Below the pieces are notes generated by a model. It saw only the letters and a list, made by a program, of their open reading frames with translations, did no database searches and was not told the DNA's origin. The position numbers and the translations under genes are program-made. Below are positions 17,855 through 26,615 of a DNA stretch of 64,000 nucleotides, piece by piece (position 1 is the first letter of the stretch; each line of letters starts with the position of its first letter). Source of the DNA: Blastocatellia bacterium (GTDB lineage Bacteria > Acidobacteriota > Blastocatellia > Chloracidobacteriales > Chloracidobacteriaceae); the NCBI GenBank assembly GCA_019695185.1, contig JAIBAN010000017.1, forward strand, positions 34,589 to 98,588. The letters run 5' to 3'.

Positions 17855-18482
17855 ACCACCCACCTCTTTGAAGAAAAGCGCCACAAGATCAATTTGTGCG
17901 CGGCTATTAAAAATGAACTTGAGTTTACGTTCAGATTTCGTAAAATAAAAATATGAGTTCAAGTTCATTTTGTCAAGAATTATTTTCAGTAACCCGGAAG
18001 TTTTCCCGGAACGGTCATTTTTCCCAGGGAGAGCTTCACGCTGCTCTGCTGTATTTGATGGATGGAGACCCATAACGCAAAAAAACAAAAATATCTCAAT
18101 GCGTCATGACAGTTTGGGAATTGCGAATTAGAATCGGATGATTCCTTTGCAACAGTTCATCTTTCAGCCTTCAGTTCCCAACTTCCCCTTTGTGTGTTAC
18201 CTGCATCCCAGGACCCTTCCAGCTTGACCGGATGTCCTGTGAAAAGCATTTGTGCTGAAAGCATACGGTTGCAACACCGGACGGGAATTTCCGAGGCATT
18301 GAACCAGGAAACAAACTTGGCAACGTAACAAGTCTGAAGTGAGAGGTGACAGGAAGGAAAAGACTGAGCATTGGCTTTCTGTTTTTTTGATCTTGTCACC
18401 TGTCACTTGTTACGTGTCACGCCCCTGGCCGGTCAGTGCCCCATCACATTTTTGTAAATCCATATTGGTTTGGTTCGTTATC
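17855..18482. promoter_or_regulatory. Divergent control region with nested palindromes
   Basis: A 628-base spacer between the small secreted gene and the TetR gene. Perfect 13-base arms AAAATGAACTTGA (17910-17922) and TCAAGTTCATTTT (17959-17971) enclose TTTACG...CGTAAA, an operator-like nested dyad about 56-117 bases upstream of the minus-strand start. Further on, ACGTAACAAGT (18323-18333) and ACTTGTTACGT (18405-18415) form another inverted repeat whose arms are themselves heptamers (TAACAAG, TCTGAAG, TGAGAGG, TGACAGG). No gene is visible. Whether the TetR product binds here is inferred from position only. Confidence 0.45.
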
Positions 18483-19169
18483 ATGTCCACTCAACCCATA
18501 CTTGAAACACAACCGGAATCCCTTTCCGGCAGCCCCCTGCCCAAACAGGAACGCAGCCGCCGCACCAGGGAAAAAATCATCGAAGCCGCGATTGAACTGT
18601 TTGAGCAGCGCGGCTTCGAAAAAACCACTTCCAACGACATTGCCGCCGCCGCCGGGGTCAGCATCGGCTCGTTTTATGTTTACTTCACGGATAAACGACA
18701 GGTCCTGCTGCTGGTGGTGGAACGGCTGATGAGCCAGCGGATTGACGCCATTTTCAGTAACTTCCACATGGAAGAGAAATTAAGTTTCACCAATTTGCGC
18801 CAGTCCATTCACAATGCCGTCAAGCGGGCCTTTCTCAACAAGTGCCTGACCCCCGGCATCAGCCGTGTGATTCTCGAAATGTCAGGCAAGGATGAAGAAT
18901 TTGCCGCCTTGCGGCGCAAGCATTTTCAGCGTTCGATTGACGCCTTGCGACATATTCTTGAACTGGCCAGCCAGGCTGGTGTCACCAGCGAGGTCAATCT
19001 GGACGTTGCCACCACAATTATCAATCACACGGTGGACGCCTTGGCTGCCGAATATGTGCTGACTGAAAACAAAACCGAAGCCGAACAGGAAGCACTGATC
19101 GAAGGGCTGACCGAAATGATCGTCCGTTACGTCTTCAACCCTGACCTCAGGGATTGCTGTCAACCATAA
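18483..19169 (+). CDS. TetR-family transcriptional regulator
   Basis: 228 residues. The N-terminal helix-turn-helix is textbook (REKIIEAAIELFEQRGFEKTTSNDIAAAAGVSIGSFYVYF, residues about 28-67). The C-terminal ligand domain is all-helical and not assignable to a subfamily by eye; AcrR-like is likely. The ATG at 18483 is preferred over an upstream frame that runs through repeat sequence. It precedes the isoaspartyl peptidase gene by 17 bases, so the two may be cotranscribed. The 13-base dyad at 17910-17971 is a candidate target. Ligand unknown. Confidence 0.88.
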   Translation: MSTQPILETQPESLSGSPLPKQERSRRTREKIIEAAIELFEQRGFEKTTSNDIAAAAGVSIGSFYVYFTDKRQVLLLVVERLMSQRIDAIFSNFHMEEKLSFTNLRQSIHNAVKRAFLNKCLTPGISRVILEMSGKDEEFAALRRKHFQRSIDALRHILELASQAGVTSEVNLDVATTIINHTVDALAAEYVLTENKTEAEQEALIEGLTEMIVRYVFNPDLRDCCQP

Positions 19170-19186
19170 CCGAAAACCGGGTGTCT

Positions 19187-20221
19187 ATGCGTCGTTCACT
19201 TTGTTTGGTCTTCTGTCTGTGCCTGTTGTGGGTGGGAAGCACCGCCCATGCCCATCGCAACCAGCCCCAGTCGCGTCGAATCGGCATGGTCATTCACGGC
19301 GGAGCCGGAACCATTCTGAAAAGCTCGCTGACACCGGAAATGGAAAAAGCTTACCGGGATAAACTGACCGAGTCTCTGCTCGCCGGAAAATCCGTTCTGG
19401 AAAATCATGGCTCCAGTTTGGACGCAGTTGAAGCAGCCATCAGAATTCTGGAAGATTCGCCGCTTTTCAATGCCGGCAAGGGTGCAGTTTTCACGGCTGA
19501 CGGAACCAACAGTTTGGATGCCTCCGTTATGGAGGGAAAAAGCCTCAAGGCCGGGGCGGTGGCCGGAGTGGGCCATATCAAAAATCCCATCAGTCTGGCC
19601 CGCATCGTGATGGAAAAATCCCCCCACGTCCTGCTTACGGGCAAAGGAGCGGAAACCTTTGCCCAATTGAACGGGGTGAAACTGGTCAACCCAAAATACT
19701 TTTTCACCGAACGCCGTTGGGAGGAATTGCAACACGAAAAGGAACTGGAGAAAAAAGGACTCAAGGAAAACATGCGGGCGGCTGGCTTTTCTTCGCCTGA
19801 AGACCGCAAATACGGAACCGTCGGGGCGGTTGCCCTGGACGAAACCGGCTCGCTGGCAGCCGGGACCTCAACCGGAGGAATGACCAACAAAAAATGGGGC
19901 CGGATTGGCGACTCCCCGATTATTGGGGCCGGAACCTATGCCAACAACCAGACCTGCGCCGTATCAGCCACCGGACACGGTGAATATTTCATTCGCCTGG
20001 GTGTGGCCCGTGATATTGCCGCTCTGATGGAATACCAAAAACTTTCGGTCAAGGAAGCGACTGAAACCGTCATTCTCAAAAAACTGGAGGCCCTGGGAGG
20101 CAAAGGCGGGGTGATTGCCATTGACCGCAACGGCAATATCGCCATGACTTTTAATAGCGAAGGAATGTATCGGGCGTATCTCAATCCGGAAGGCCAACCC
20201 GTAGTGGAAATCTTTCGCTGA
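19187..20221 (+). CDS. Isoaspartyl peptidase / L-asparaginase, Ntn-hydrolase (exported)
   Basis: 344 residues. The N-terminus (MRRSLCLVFCLCLLWVGSTA) is a signal peptide, so the enzyme acts outside the cytoplasm. The IaaA/plant-type asparaginase fold is shown by MVIHGGAGT, FNAGKGAVFT and LDASVMEG. The autocleavage site is Gly210-Thr211 in KYGTVGAVALD; Thr211 becomes the nucleophile. The substrate loops GTSTGGMTNKKWGRIGDSP and GAGTYANN are intact, so an active enzyme removing beta-aspartyl residues or hydrolysing asparagine is expected. An in-frame TTG at 19154 lies inside the preceding gene; the ATG at 19187 directly before the signal peptide is better. Confidence 0.93.
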   Translation: MRRSLCLVFCLCLLWVGSTAHAHRNQPQSRRIGMVIHGGAGTILKSSLTPEMEKAYRDKLTESLLAGKSVLENHGSSLDAVEAAIRILEDSPLFNAGKGAVFTADGTNSLDASVMEGKSLKAGAVAGVGHIKNPISLARIVMEKSPHVLLTGKGAETFAQLNGVKLVNPKYFFTERRWEELQHEKELEKKGLKENMRAAGFSSPEDRKYGTVGAVALDETGSLAAGTSTGGMTNKKWGRIGDSPIIGAGTYANNQTCAVSATGHGEYFIRLGVARDIAALMEYQKLSVKEATETVILKKLEALGGKGGVIAIDRNGNIAMTFNSEGMYRAYLNPEGQPVVEIFR

Positions 20222-20234
20222 TTGAACCCAAGGT

Positions 20235-21833
20235 TCAAGGTTTGGAAGTTGGGGCGATTTCAACCCCCCAGGGGGCGGCGGCTTCGGGCGGCTGAAATCT
20301 GAGCGGAAAACTGACCACCCCTTCCCGGATTTTATAAACGGCAATCTGATAGCCCGGCACGGTGTTCCCGATTGAAACGTGAAAGAGTCTGGGCCTGACG
20401 GGTGAAAAGCTGGAAAAAACCAAATCGTACCCTTCAAGCACCGGAGGAATCAGGGTTTTGAACCCATCCTGTTGAAAAACCAGGTATTTTCCCCCACCCC
20501 TGGAATAGGGTGCCACCGCCAAAGGCGTATGAAGAGGATAGATAGTGCCGGGTTTTTCAGTCAAAACCCAAAGCCCCTGAGTCACACCGATGGGGCCGGA
20601 ATGTTCGGCCTGCAACCGGTCAAAAACCGCCCGCGTCTGCGCATAGGTAACGCCGTATTTGAGATAAAAACCGTATAAGACACTGCGACGGACCAATCCC
20701 ACCGTTGAACAAACCAGCAGCAGCACCAAAGTGCCCCCGGCCAGTTGAAAAACGGTACGCCGTTGCTCATTCCAGAGCTGTCCCAGTTTGACCAAGGCGC
20801 TCGTCAGGCTCACGTAGCCCAAGGGGAGCAGAGCCACGAGCGAATAAATCTGGGACGGTTTGAGAAGGATGTATTTATAAACCAAAAGAGCCAACACACC
20901 ACTGCATCCCCAAACAATACCCCGATTGCGCACCGGTTCCCCGCTCCATCCCATGAAAAAGATCAGGGAACCAAGTGAAAGGCTTACAGGAATCACGACC
21001 AGGGGGTACGCCGGAAAGGCAACCAGATTGGAAACCAACTCACTGAACTGAAACGAGGAGCCCTGCTCATAGGTGATGGATGCAGCCTTTTGCAGGTTTC
21101 CAAACCATTCCCCAACCGAATAAGGGTAAAGCACCGCCAGACAAGTTCCAAACAGTGTCAGGCTCAACGTACCGGCCTGACACGTCTCCCACAGGGCAGG
21201 CCGGAATTCCCGGCGGGCAAAGAGCAAACCAACGGCAATTACGGTGGTAAAAATCGCCGGCACCGGATTTGAAACCGCCAGCAAGGCCGTCCAGATGCCA
21301 ATCGGAATCCACCACCGTTCCGGTTTGACGAGTTGCAGCACAAGTCCGAATCCGGCCAGCAAAACCATTGAAAACAGCTCCGGACGGCCCCAGACTCCGA
21401 AAACAAATCCTCCCAGACTGAAAGCGGAAACCGAAAGCACCAGCGTCACCAGCCAACTGTTGGACACCGGCTGCTGCTTGCGAAGTGCCAGCACCGACGC
21501 ACCACCAGTCAACCCTACGCAGAGGCAGCACAAACAGGCATTGGCCACAAACAAGGCGTGAGCTGTTTTTCCAGTCAGAACGGTGCCCAACAACAATTGA
21601 TAAAGAAATCCGTGAAACGAGAACCGACCGGCTCCGCTGGGGTCATAAAACGTGGCCACGTTTGAAAAGGTATTGGTCAACCCCTGTCCATTGGCGACAT
21701 TGACCACTGGTGGCATATAGGCCACCGAATCTCCGTTATAAAGCGGGATGCCCGCCCAGCCAAAGCACAACAGCACAACCCAGACCAGCCCAATGGAAAG
21801 CAACAGAACGGAGATTTGGTTTCGATTCAACAT
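20235..21833 (-). CDS. Polytopic membrane protein, GT-C-like
   Basis: 532 residues with about ten to twelve hydrophobic helices and a soluble C-terminal domain of about 130 residues. The first loop carries an acidic motif (LYNGDSVAYMPPVVN) in the place where GT-C glycosyltransferases of the PMT/ArnT class keep a catalytic Asp, and a long loop with Arg and His (GAGRFSFHGFLYQ) follows. I infer a lipid-linked sugar transferase, not proven. It is the last gene of a tight four-gene operon (23 bases after the formyltransferase gene), which suggests it transfers the sugar that the upstream genes build. Confidence 0.6.
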   Translation of the reverse strand: MLNRNQISVLLLSIGLVWVVLLCFGWAGIPLYNGDSVAYMPPVVNVANGQGLTNTFSNVATFYDPSGAGRFSFHGFLYQLLLGTVLTGKTAHALFVANACLCCLCVGLTGGASVLALRKQQPVSNSWLVTLVLSVSAFSLGGFVFGVWGRPELFSMVLLAGFGLVLQLVKPERWWIPIGIWTALLAVSNPVPAIFTTVIAVGLLFARREFRPALWETCQAGTLSLTLFGTCLAVLYPYSVGEWFGNLQKAASITYEQGSSFQFSELVSNLVAFPAYPLVVIPVSLSLGSLIFFMGWSGEPVRNRGIVWGCSGVLALLVYKYILLKPSQIYSLVALLPLGYVSLTSALVKLGQLWNEQRRTVFQLAGGTLVLLLVCSTVGLVRRSVLYGFYLKYGVTYAQTRAVFDRLQAEHSGPIGVTQGLWVLTEKPGTIYPLHTPLAVAPYSRGGGKYLVFQQDGFKTLIPPVLEGYDLVFSSFSPVRPRLFHVSIGNTVPGYQIAVYKIREGVVSFPLRFQPPEAAAPWGVEIAPTSKP

Positions 21834-21856
21834 ATTAAGGGATGGAACAGAGCGGT

Positions 21857-22735
21857 TCAGCCCAAACGGACCCGAAACCGTGGCAGTGGAAGCAGCGAAG
21901 CATTGGTTTGATTGTCAACCAGTTCCCGAATCAACAAAAGCCCCTGTCCGCACACCACCACCGGTTTTCCCTGGCGCATAAAAATGACTTTTCCGGGAGT
22001 TCGGTTTTCAATCACAACGTCTTCGACCTCTTCAGCCTCCAAAATCCGGACCAACCGCCCCTCCAGATGTGAAGCCGCCCCCAGGTAAGGAAAACCAACC
22101 GCATCAATAAATCTTTTGATAAAGTGAGCCGATTGTGCCCAATCAATCAGATAATCAGTGTCGTCCCGCCACAGGCTGTAGCTCACTCCCTCCAAAGGCT
22201 GAGGGGTCGCCGTCAGCGGTTGTCCCTGGGCAATCCGGTCCACCACCTGACAGGCCAGCGTCCGATAGGTCTCAGTAATCTGCTCAATGGCGGTCTGGAT
22301 TTTGATTGGATAGGAAACCGGCAAGGCCAATTGGCCGATGATGTCCCCCCGGTCATATTCTTCGGTGGCAAACAGGGCCGTCACGCCAACGGCAGGGTCT
22401 CCGTTGATTAACGCCGTGACCAGCGGATTAAACCCCCGATACCGGGGAAGCAAGGAATCATGAAAAACAATCAGTTCAGTCTGGTTTGCCTGAATCAACC
22501 AGCGCCATGAAATGGCCATCGCGTAAGGGGTTTCTATCGCCGTGATTTCGGTTCGGTCCCGAAACGGGATGCCGCGAGCGGCACAACATGCCTGGATTTC
22601 CTCAAAACAGTCTTTTTTAATATGGCTGTCCCGCCCGGCCACCACCAGCCCCAGCAGTTCGGAATACCGCTCCGCCAAAGCCGTTAATACGGCGTACCCC
22701 TTTTCTGTCATGACAAACAAAGTTATTTTCGACAT
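21857..22735 (-). CDS. Formyltransferase-fold enzyme, probably sugar N-formyltransferase
   Basis: 292 residues, related to methionyl-tRNA formyltransferase and the ArnA/sugar N-formyltransferases that use N10-formyltetrahydrofolate. The core signature is FHDSLLPRYRGFNPLVTALI with His92 and the loop EEYDRGDII with Asp128, matching two of the catalytic Asn-His-Asp triad. The Asn two residues before the His is Val90 here, a notable change. The C-terminal part resembles the small beta domain of the Fmt C-terminus (VVCGQGLLLIRELV). Position between a sugar 4-aminotransferase gene and a membrane protein gene argues for formylation of an amino sugar rather than initiator tRNA. Confidence 0.8.
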   Translation of the reverse strand: MSKITLFVMTEKGYAVLTALAERYSELLGLVVAGRDSHIKKDCFEEIQACCAARGIPFRDRTEITAIETPYAMAISWRWLIQANQTELIVFHDSLLPRYRGFNPLVTALINGDPAVGVTALFATEEYDRGDIIGQLALPVSYPIKIQTAIEQITETYRTLACQVVDRIAQGQPLTATPQPLEGVSYSLWRDDTDYLIDWAQSAHFIKRFIDAVGFPYLGAASHLEGRLVRILEAEEVEDVVIENRTPGKVIFMRQGKPVVVCGQGLLLIRELVDNQTNASLLPLPRFRVRLG

Positions 22736-22792
22736 AGGGAATCATCAGAGAAACCAGCCGCCGGAACTTCCAACCGGAAACGCAGGCCGAAT

Positions 22793-23941
22793 TCACAGCT
22801 CCAGCCGGAGGTTGCGAATTGTTTCAATCACCCGTGTCTGTTCCTCATCCCGGAGGTTATAAAAAAATGGCAGCCGGACCAGCATATCGCTGATGCGTTC
22901 GGTTTCAGGACACATTCCCTCATATCCGCCAAAGCGTTGGCCCATCTCAGACAAATGCAGGGGTAAATAGTGAAAAACACTTAAAATCCCTTCGTTTTTC
23001 AAATGGGCAATCAATTGCTGGCGTTGCCGCAAACCGGGCAGGAGCATATAAAACATGTGGTAAGCCTGGTCGCAGGAGGCCGGAACCAGCGGCAGTCGAA
23101 CCTGCTGGGCGGCTGCCCAGTCAGCCAGCTCCCGTTCATACCGTTCCCAGATAAACCGGCGGCGGGCTTGAATTGCCTCATAGGATTCCAGTTGCGCCAG
23201 CAGGAAAGCCGCCAGCAAATCAGAAGGCAGATAACTGGAACCCACATCCACCCAGGTATATTTGTCAACCTGTCCTCGGAAAAAACGATTCCGGTTGGTT
23301 CCCTTCTCCCGCAAAATCTCCGCCCGTTCAATCAACGCAGGGTCATTGATGAGCAAGGCCCCGCCTTCGCCACAGGTGAAATTTTTGGTTTCATGAAAGC
23401 TGAGGGTGGCCAGTCGGCCAAAGGTTCCCAGGCGTTTTCCCCGATAGGAGCCAAACAAACCGTGGGCATTATCCTCAATGACCGGAATCCCGTGACGGCT
23501 GGCAAGGTTGCCGATGACATCCATTTCGCACCCAACTCCGGCATAATGAACCACAATAATGGCCTTGGTCCGGGGTGTGATGGCAGCCTCCAGCAAGGCT
23601 TCATTCAGATTCAGGGTATCCGGGCGAATATCCAGAAAAACCGGTTGAGCACCTCGCAAGACAAAAGCATTGATGGTTGAAACGAAGGTAAAGGACGGCA
23701 GAATGACTTCATCTCCCGGCCGAATATCCAACAGCAGCGCAGCCATTTCGAGCGCATGGGTACAGGAGGTGGTCAACAGGGCTTTCGGCAGGTCCAGCAA
23801 TTCCTGCAATAACGTCTGGCAGGATTGGGTAAAGCGCCCGTCTCCGGAAAGATGGCGATTGGCCATGGCTGCCTGCATATAGGCTGTTTCTTTCCCAATC
23901 AGACAGGGAGCATTGAAAGGAATCGTAAGAGAGGTGGTCAT
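22793..23941 (-). CDS. DegT/DnrJ/EryC1 sugar aminotransferase, WecE-like
   Basis: 382 residues of the PLP-dependent aspartate aminotransferase fold. The PLP lysine is Lys186 in LSFHETKNFTCGEGGAL and the pyridine-N ligand Asp157 is in VIEDNAHG; PSFTFVSTINAFV and the C-terminal FHYLPLHLS are also typical. The nearest recognised subgroup is WecE/RffA, which makes dTDP-4-amino-4,6-dideoxygalactose from the 4-keto sugar; ArnB is a more distant relative. It lies 18 bases after the GT2 gene and 57 before the formyltransferase gene. The likely product is a nucleotide 4-amino-sugar. Confidence 0.9.
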   Translation of the reverse strand: MTTSLTIPFNAPCLIGKETAYMQAAMANRHLSGDGRFTQSCQTLLQELLDLPKALLTTSCTHALEMAALLLDIRPGDEVILPSFTFVSTINAFVLRGAQPVFLDIRPDTLNLNEALLEAAITPRTKAIIVVHYAGVGCEMDVIGNLASRHGIPVIEDNAHGLFGSYRGKRLGTFGRLATLSFHETKNFTCGEGGALLINDPALIERAEILREKGTNRNRFFRGQVDKYTWVDVGSSYLPSDLLAAFLLAQLESYEAIQARRRFIWERYERELADWAAAQQVRLPLVPASCDQAYHMFYMLLPGLRQRQQLIAHLKNEGILSVFHYLPLHLSEMGQRFGGYEGMCPETERISDMLVRLPFFYNLRDEEQTRVIETIRNLRLEL

Positions 23942-23959
23942 GAAGTTACAGCTTGCCGG

Positions 23960-24898
23960 TCAAGGTTGTTTTTGGGAAACGATGGTCCGGGTAATATAGG
24001 CTGGACGATCCATCATGCGAAAGTGCATCCGGGCCAGATACTCACCAATGATTCCAATCGAAAGCAGTTGGGCACCGGAAAAAATGGAAATAATCGAAGC
24101 CAGGAAAGGAAATCCCTGAACGACGCTGCCCTGAATCAGGTAACGACCAATCACATAGGCCAGCACAACCAATCCAAACAAAGTGCAGCCAAAGCCAATC
24201 ACACTGGCAATCTGCAACGGCAGCACGCTAAACCCGGTCATCATGTTGAGGGCATGAACCACCAGTTTGCGAAAGGTATAATTTGAGACGCCAATTTCAC
24301 GAGGCTGATGGTTGACGGCAACCGAAGTAAACCGTGTTGTGCCCCAGGTCAACAACACATCAATGGAAACAAATGGGCCTTGATAATTGATAAAAGCATC
24401 CCGCACCTGGGTTCGAAACAAACGGAAGGCACTGACATTGCGGGCAACATTGACTCCCATGGCGCTTTGCAGGGCCAACTTGGTAATCTGTGAGGCCAAA
24501 TCCCGCCACAGGCCATGCTGTTCGGCTTGGGGAGTTCCATAAACCACGTCCGCATCGCCCAAATGGGCAAATAATTTGGGAATTTCCTCCGGCGGATGCT
24601 GCAAATCATCATCCATCGTCACAAGCAGTGCATAGGATGCCTGCCGAATTCCGCATAACAGCGCATTATGCTGTCCATAGTTGCGCATAAGGTTGATGCT
24701 TTTCACCCAATCCCGTTTCGCAGCCAACTCAGTCAGCACCTGCCAACTGGCATCCCGACTGCCATCATTGACAAAAATCACTTCAAACGGCTGCCCCATT
24801 CCTGCTAAAACGGGGTGCAGACGCTCAACAACATCGGGCAAAATGGCTGCGCTGTTATAAACCGGAATAACAATACTCACTCCCTGTTGAAGTGTCAT
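23960..24898 (-). CDS. GT2 glycosyltransferase, ArnC/DPM1-like with two membrane helices
   Basis: 312 residues. The GT-A domain (about 1-225) shows SIVIPVYN, FVNDGSRDASW and the DxD-type MDDDLQHPPEEI, as in polyprenyl-phosphate glycosyltransferases such as ArnC and GtrB. Two membrane helices follow (about 230-300), with a short tail. Such enzymes load a sugar onto undecaprenyl phosphate on the cytoplasmic face. First gene of the four-gene operon. The ATG at 24898 replaces a longer frame whose first 58 residues run through atypical sequence upstream. Confidence 0.88.
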   Translation of the reverse strand: MTLQQGVSIVIPVYNSAAILPDVVERLHPVLAGMGQPFEVIFVNDGSRDASWQVLTELAAKRDWVKSINLMRNYGQHNALLCGIRQASYALLVTMDDDLQHPPEEIPKLFAHLGDADVVYGTPQAEQHGLWRDLASQITKLALQSAMGVNVARNVSAFRLFRTQVRDAFINYQGPFVSIDVLLTWGTTRFTSVAVNHQPREIGVSNYTFRKLVVHALNMMTGFSVLPLQIASVIGFGCTLFGLVVLAYVIGRYLIQGSVVQGFPFLASIISIFSGAQLLSIGIIGEYLARMHFRMMDRPAYITRTIVSQKQP

Positions 24899-25273
24899 TG
24901 GGACAGATAAGCCTTTTCGGAATGGAATTGGGTTTCGTGAGAAAGGGGAATGCGATTTTGAACTCTTTCCGGTCCGTTCTGCAAGCCCGCCTTGAAAAAG
25001 CCTTCCAATCCCTGAAGCTTTCCAAGGCGGCCTGCCACAACCTACCGAAAACCCGCGCAGTGCTCCACCCATATTTCACCGCGCCGACTCCGTTCCTGGT
25101 GAAATTGGGTGGAGGTGAAGCGCGGTCCGCCGAGTGCCGCGAGAGCGGTGGCCGGAGGCCACTGAAAATTGGCGGAGGGGCCTCGCCGGGATGCCCTGAG
25201 CCAAATTGTAAAAACAAGCAAACAATACCTTTACCGGTTGATTTTCGATAATTTTCGAACTATCCTGCCAAGT
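24899..25273. other. Spacer and presumed left flank of the TnpB element
   Basis: 375 bases without a clear gene, between the start of the sugar operon (minus strand) and tnpB. It must hold the promoter of the operon and the left end of the mobile element. A GC-rich part near 25075-25200 contains short dyads; an AT-rich part follows at 25204-25265. The exact element end cannot be fixed by eye. Confidence 0.4.
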
Positions 25274-26593
25274 ATGGAAACGCCCGCTCCAGTTAACCGC
25301 AAAATCACCTATCGGATGTATCCGACGCCCCGGCAGGAAGCATTGTTGGTGGAATGGAAAGGGTTGCACCAGCGGCTTTATAATGCAGGGTTGGAGGAAC
25401 GGGTCAAAGCCTATCGGTTGTGCCGGGTGTCGGTCAGTTTCGCGGACCAATGCAAGTCGGTGACGGAAATCCGGGCCGGGATGCCTGAGTACGCTGCGCT
25501 CAACGCCCAGAGTTTGCAGGTGACGTTGAAACGGCTGGACCTGGCGTTTGCCCATTTTTTCCGGCGGGTGCGGGAAGGGGCTGCCAGCCCCGGATTCCCC
25601 CGGTTTAAGTCGTTTGACCGGTATCCGGGCTGGGGGTACAAGACGTATGGCGACGGCTGGAAGCTGGAGGGCCAAACGGCGGATGCGAAATCCGGGATGA
25701 GGCACGGGTTTCTGAAGCTCTCCGGGATTGGCCGCATCAAGTTGCGCGGGCAGGCGCGGACGCCAGGACAACCGAAAACCTGCGAAATCCTCCACAAGCA
25801 GGGGCGCTGGTATGCGAGTGTGACGGTGGCCTGCCAACCCCACCGACAGCGGGGAACGCAAGGCGCGGCCTTTGATTGGGGTGTGGAAACGTTGGCGACC
25901 CTCGCCCTGGCCGATGGAACCTATGACGAAATCCCCAACCCCCGCACCGGGAAACCGGATGCTGACCGGAAAGCTGAACTCCAAAAGGAACTGGCCGCCA
26001 AACAACGGCGGAGCCGCAACCGCCAGAAAACCCGCCGCAAACTGGCCCGCCACTGCGCCCGGACCGCCCACCGCCGGAAAGACTTTCTCCATCAGGAGTC
26101 GGCCCGTCTGGTCAAACGGAGTGCCCTGCTGGTGACGGAAAAACTGACCGTCAAAAACATGACCGCTGCCCCAGCACCCAAACCCGACCCGGACCAGCCC
26201 GGTCACTTTCTGCCCAACGGGGCAGCCGCAAAAGCCGGTCTCAATCGGGAAATCCTCGACACCGCGCCCGCCACTTTTCTCAATCTGCTAGCCCGGAAAG
26301 CGGAAGAAGCTGCCGTGCCTTATGTGGAAGTGCCGACGCGGAACGTCAAACCCAGCCAAAGCTGTTCGGGTTGCGGTCACCAGCGCAAAAAGCCGCTCTC
26401 CGAACGGATGCACCACTGTCCCCATTGCCAGCTCAAACTGTCGCGGGACCGCAACGCTGCCCGCTGTCTGCTCAATTGGGTGCTCTTTGGAACGGTTTAT
26501 GATCCACATTCCGGCCTGGAACGGGCCGAGGTGCGCAGTGCGTCGGGAGATGCTCCTGTGCAAGAATCTCCAGCTATAACGCATGGCGTTTAG
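25274..26593 (+). CDS. tnpB: TnpB-type RNA-guided nuclease of IS200/IS605 (IS1341-like) element
   Basis: 439 residues. The RuvC-like triad is intact: Asp201 (AAFDWGVETLATL), Glu289 (LLVTEKLTVKNM) and Asp392 (LSRDRNAARCLL). Between the last two lies the zinc ribbon with Cys364, Cys367, Cys382 and Cys385. The N-terminal region (ITYRMYPTPRQEALL) is the usual OrfB helix-turn-helix start. Known TnpB proteins cut DNA guided by an RNA from the element's 3' end and are ancestors of Cas12. No tnpA lies nearby, so the element is a solo tnpB and could move only with a transposase in trans. The ATG at 25274 starts just before the conserved N-terminus; an in-frame start at 25169 adds 35 atypical residues. 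Confidence 0.9.
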   Translation: METPAPVNRKITYRMYPTPRQEALLVEWKGLHQRLYNAGLEERVKAYRLCRVSVSFADQCKSVTEIRAGMPEYAALNAQSLQVTLKRLDLAFAHFFRRVREGAASPGFPRFKSFDRYPGWGYKTYGDGWKLEGQTADAKSGMRHGFLKLSGIGRIKLRGQARTPGQPKTCEILHKQGRWYASVTVACQPHRQRGTQGAAFDWGVETLATLALADGTYDEIPNPRTGKPDADRKAELQKELAAKQRRSRNRQKTRRKLARHCARTAHRRKDFLHQESARLVKRSALLVTEKLTVKNMTAAPAPKPDPDQPGHFLPNGAAAKAGLNREILDTAPATFLNLLARKAEEAAVPYVEVPTRNVKPSQSCSGCGHQRKKPLSERMHHCPHCQLKLSRDRNAARCLLNWVLFGTVYDPHSGLERAEVRSASGDAPVQESPAITHGV

Positions 26594-26599
26594 CTGGAG
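26568..26599 (+). ncRNA. Right-end hairpin of TnpB element, candidate scaffold of the guide (omega) RNA
   Basis: Perfect 9-base arms CTCCAGCTA (26568-26576) and TAGCTGGAG (26591-26599) span the tnpB stop codon. IS200/IS605-type elements end in such a hairpin, and in characterised TnpB systems the guide RNA overlaps the 3' end of tnpB with its guide just past the element end. Here the guide would begin soon after 26599, near the end of the adjacent regulator gene. Boundaries are inferred. Confidence 0.55.
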
Positions 26600-26615
26600 A
26601 GGTTCAAAAAGATCG

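Noticed and set aside
25274..26593. Cas12-type CRISPR effector
   Set aside because: Size, zinc ribbon and right-end hairpin fit TnpB; no CRISPR repeats or cas genes are present.
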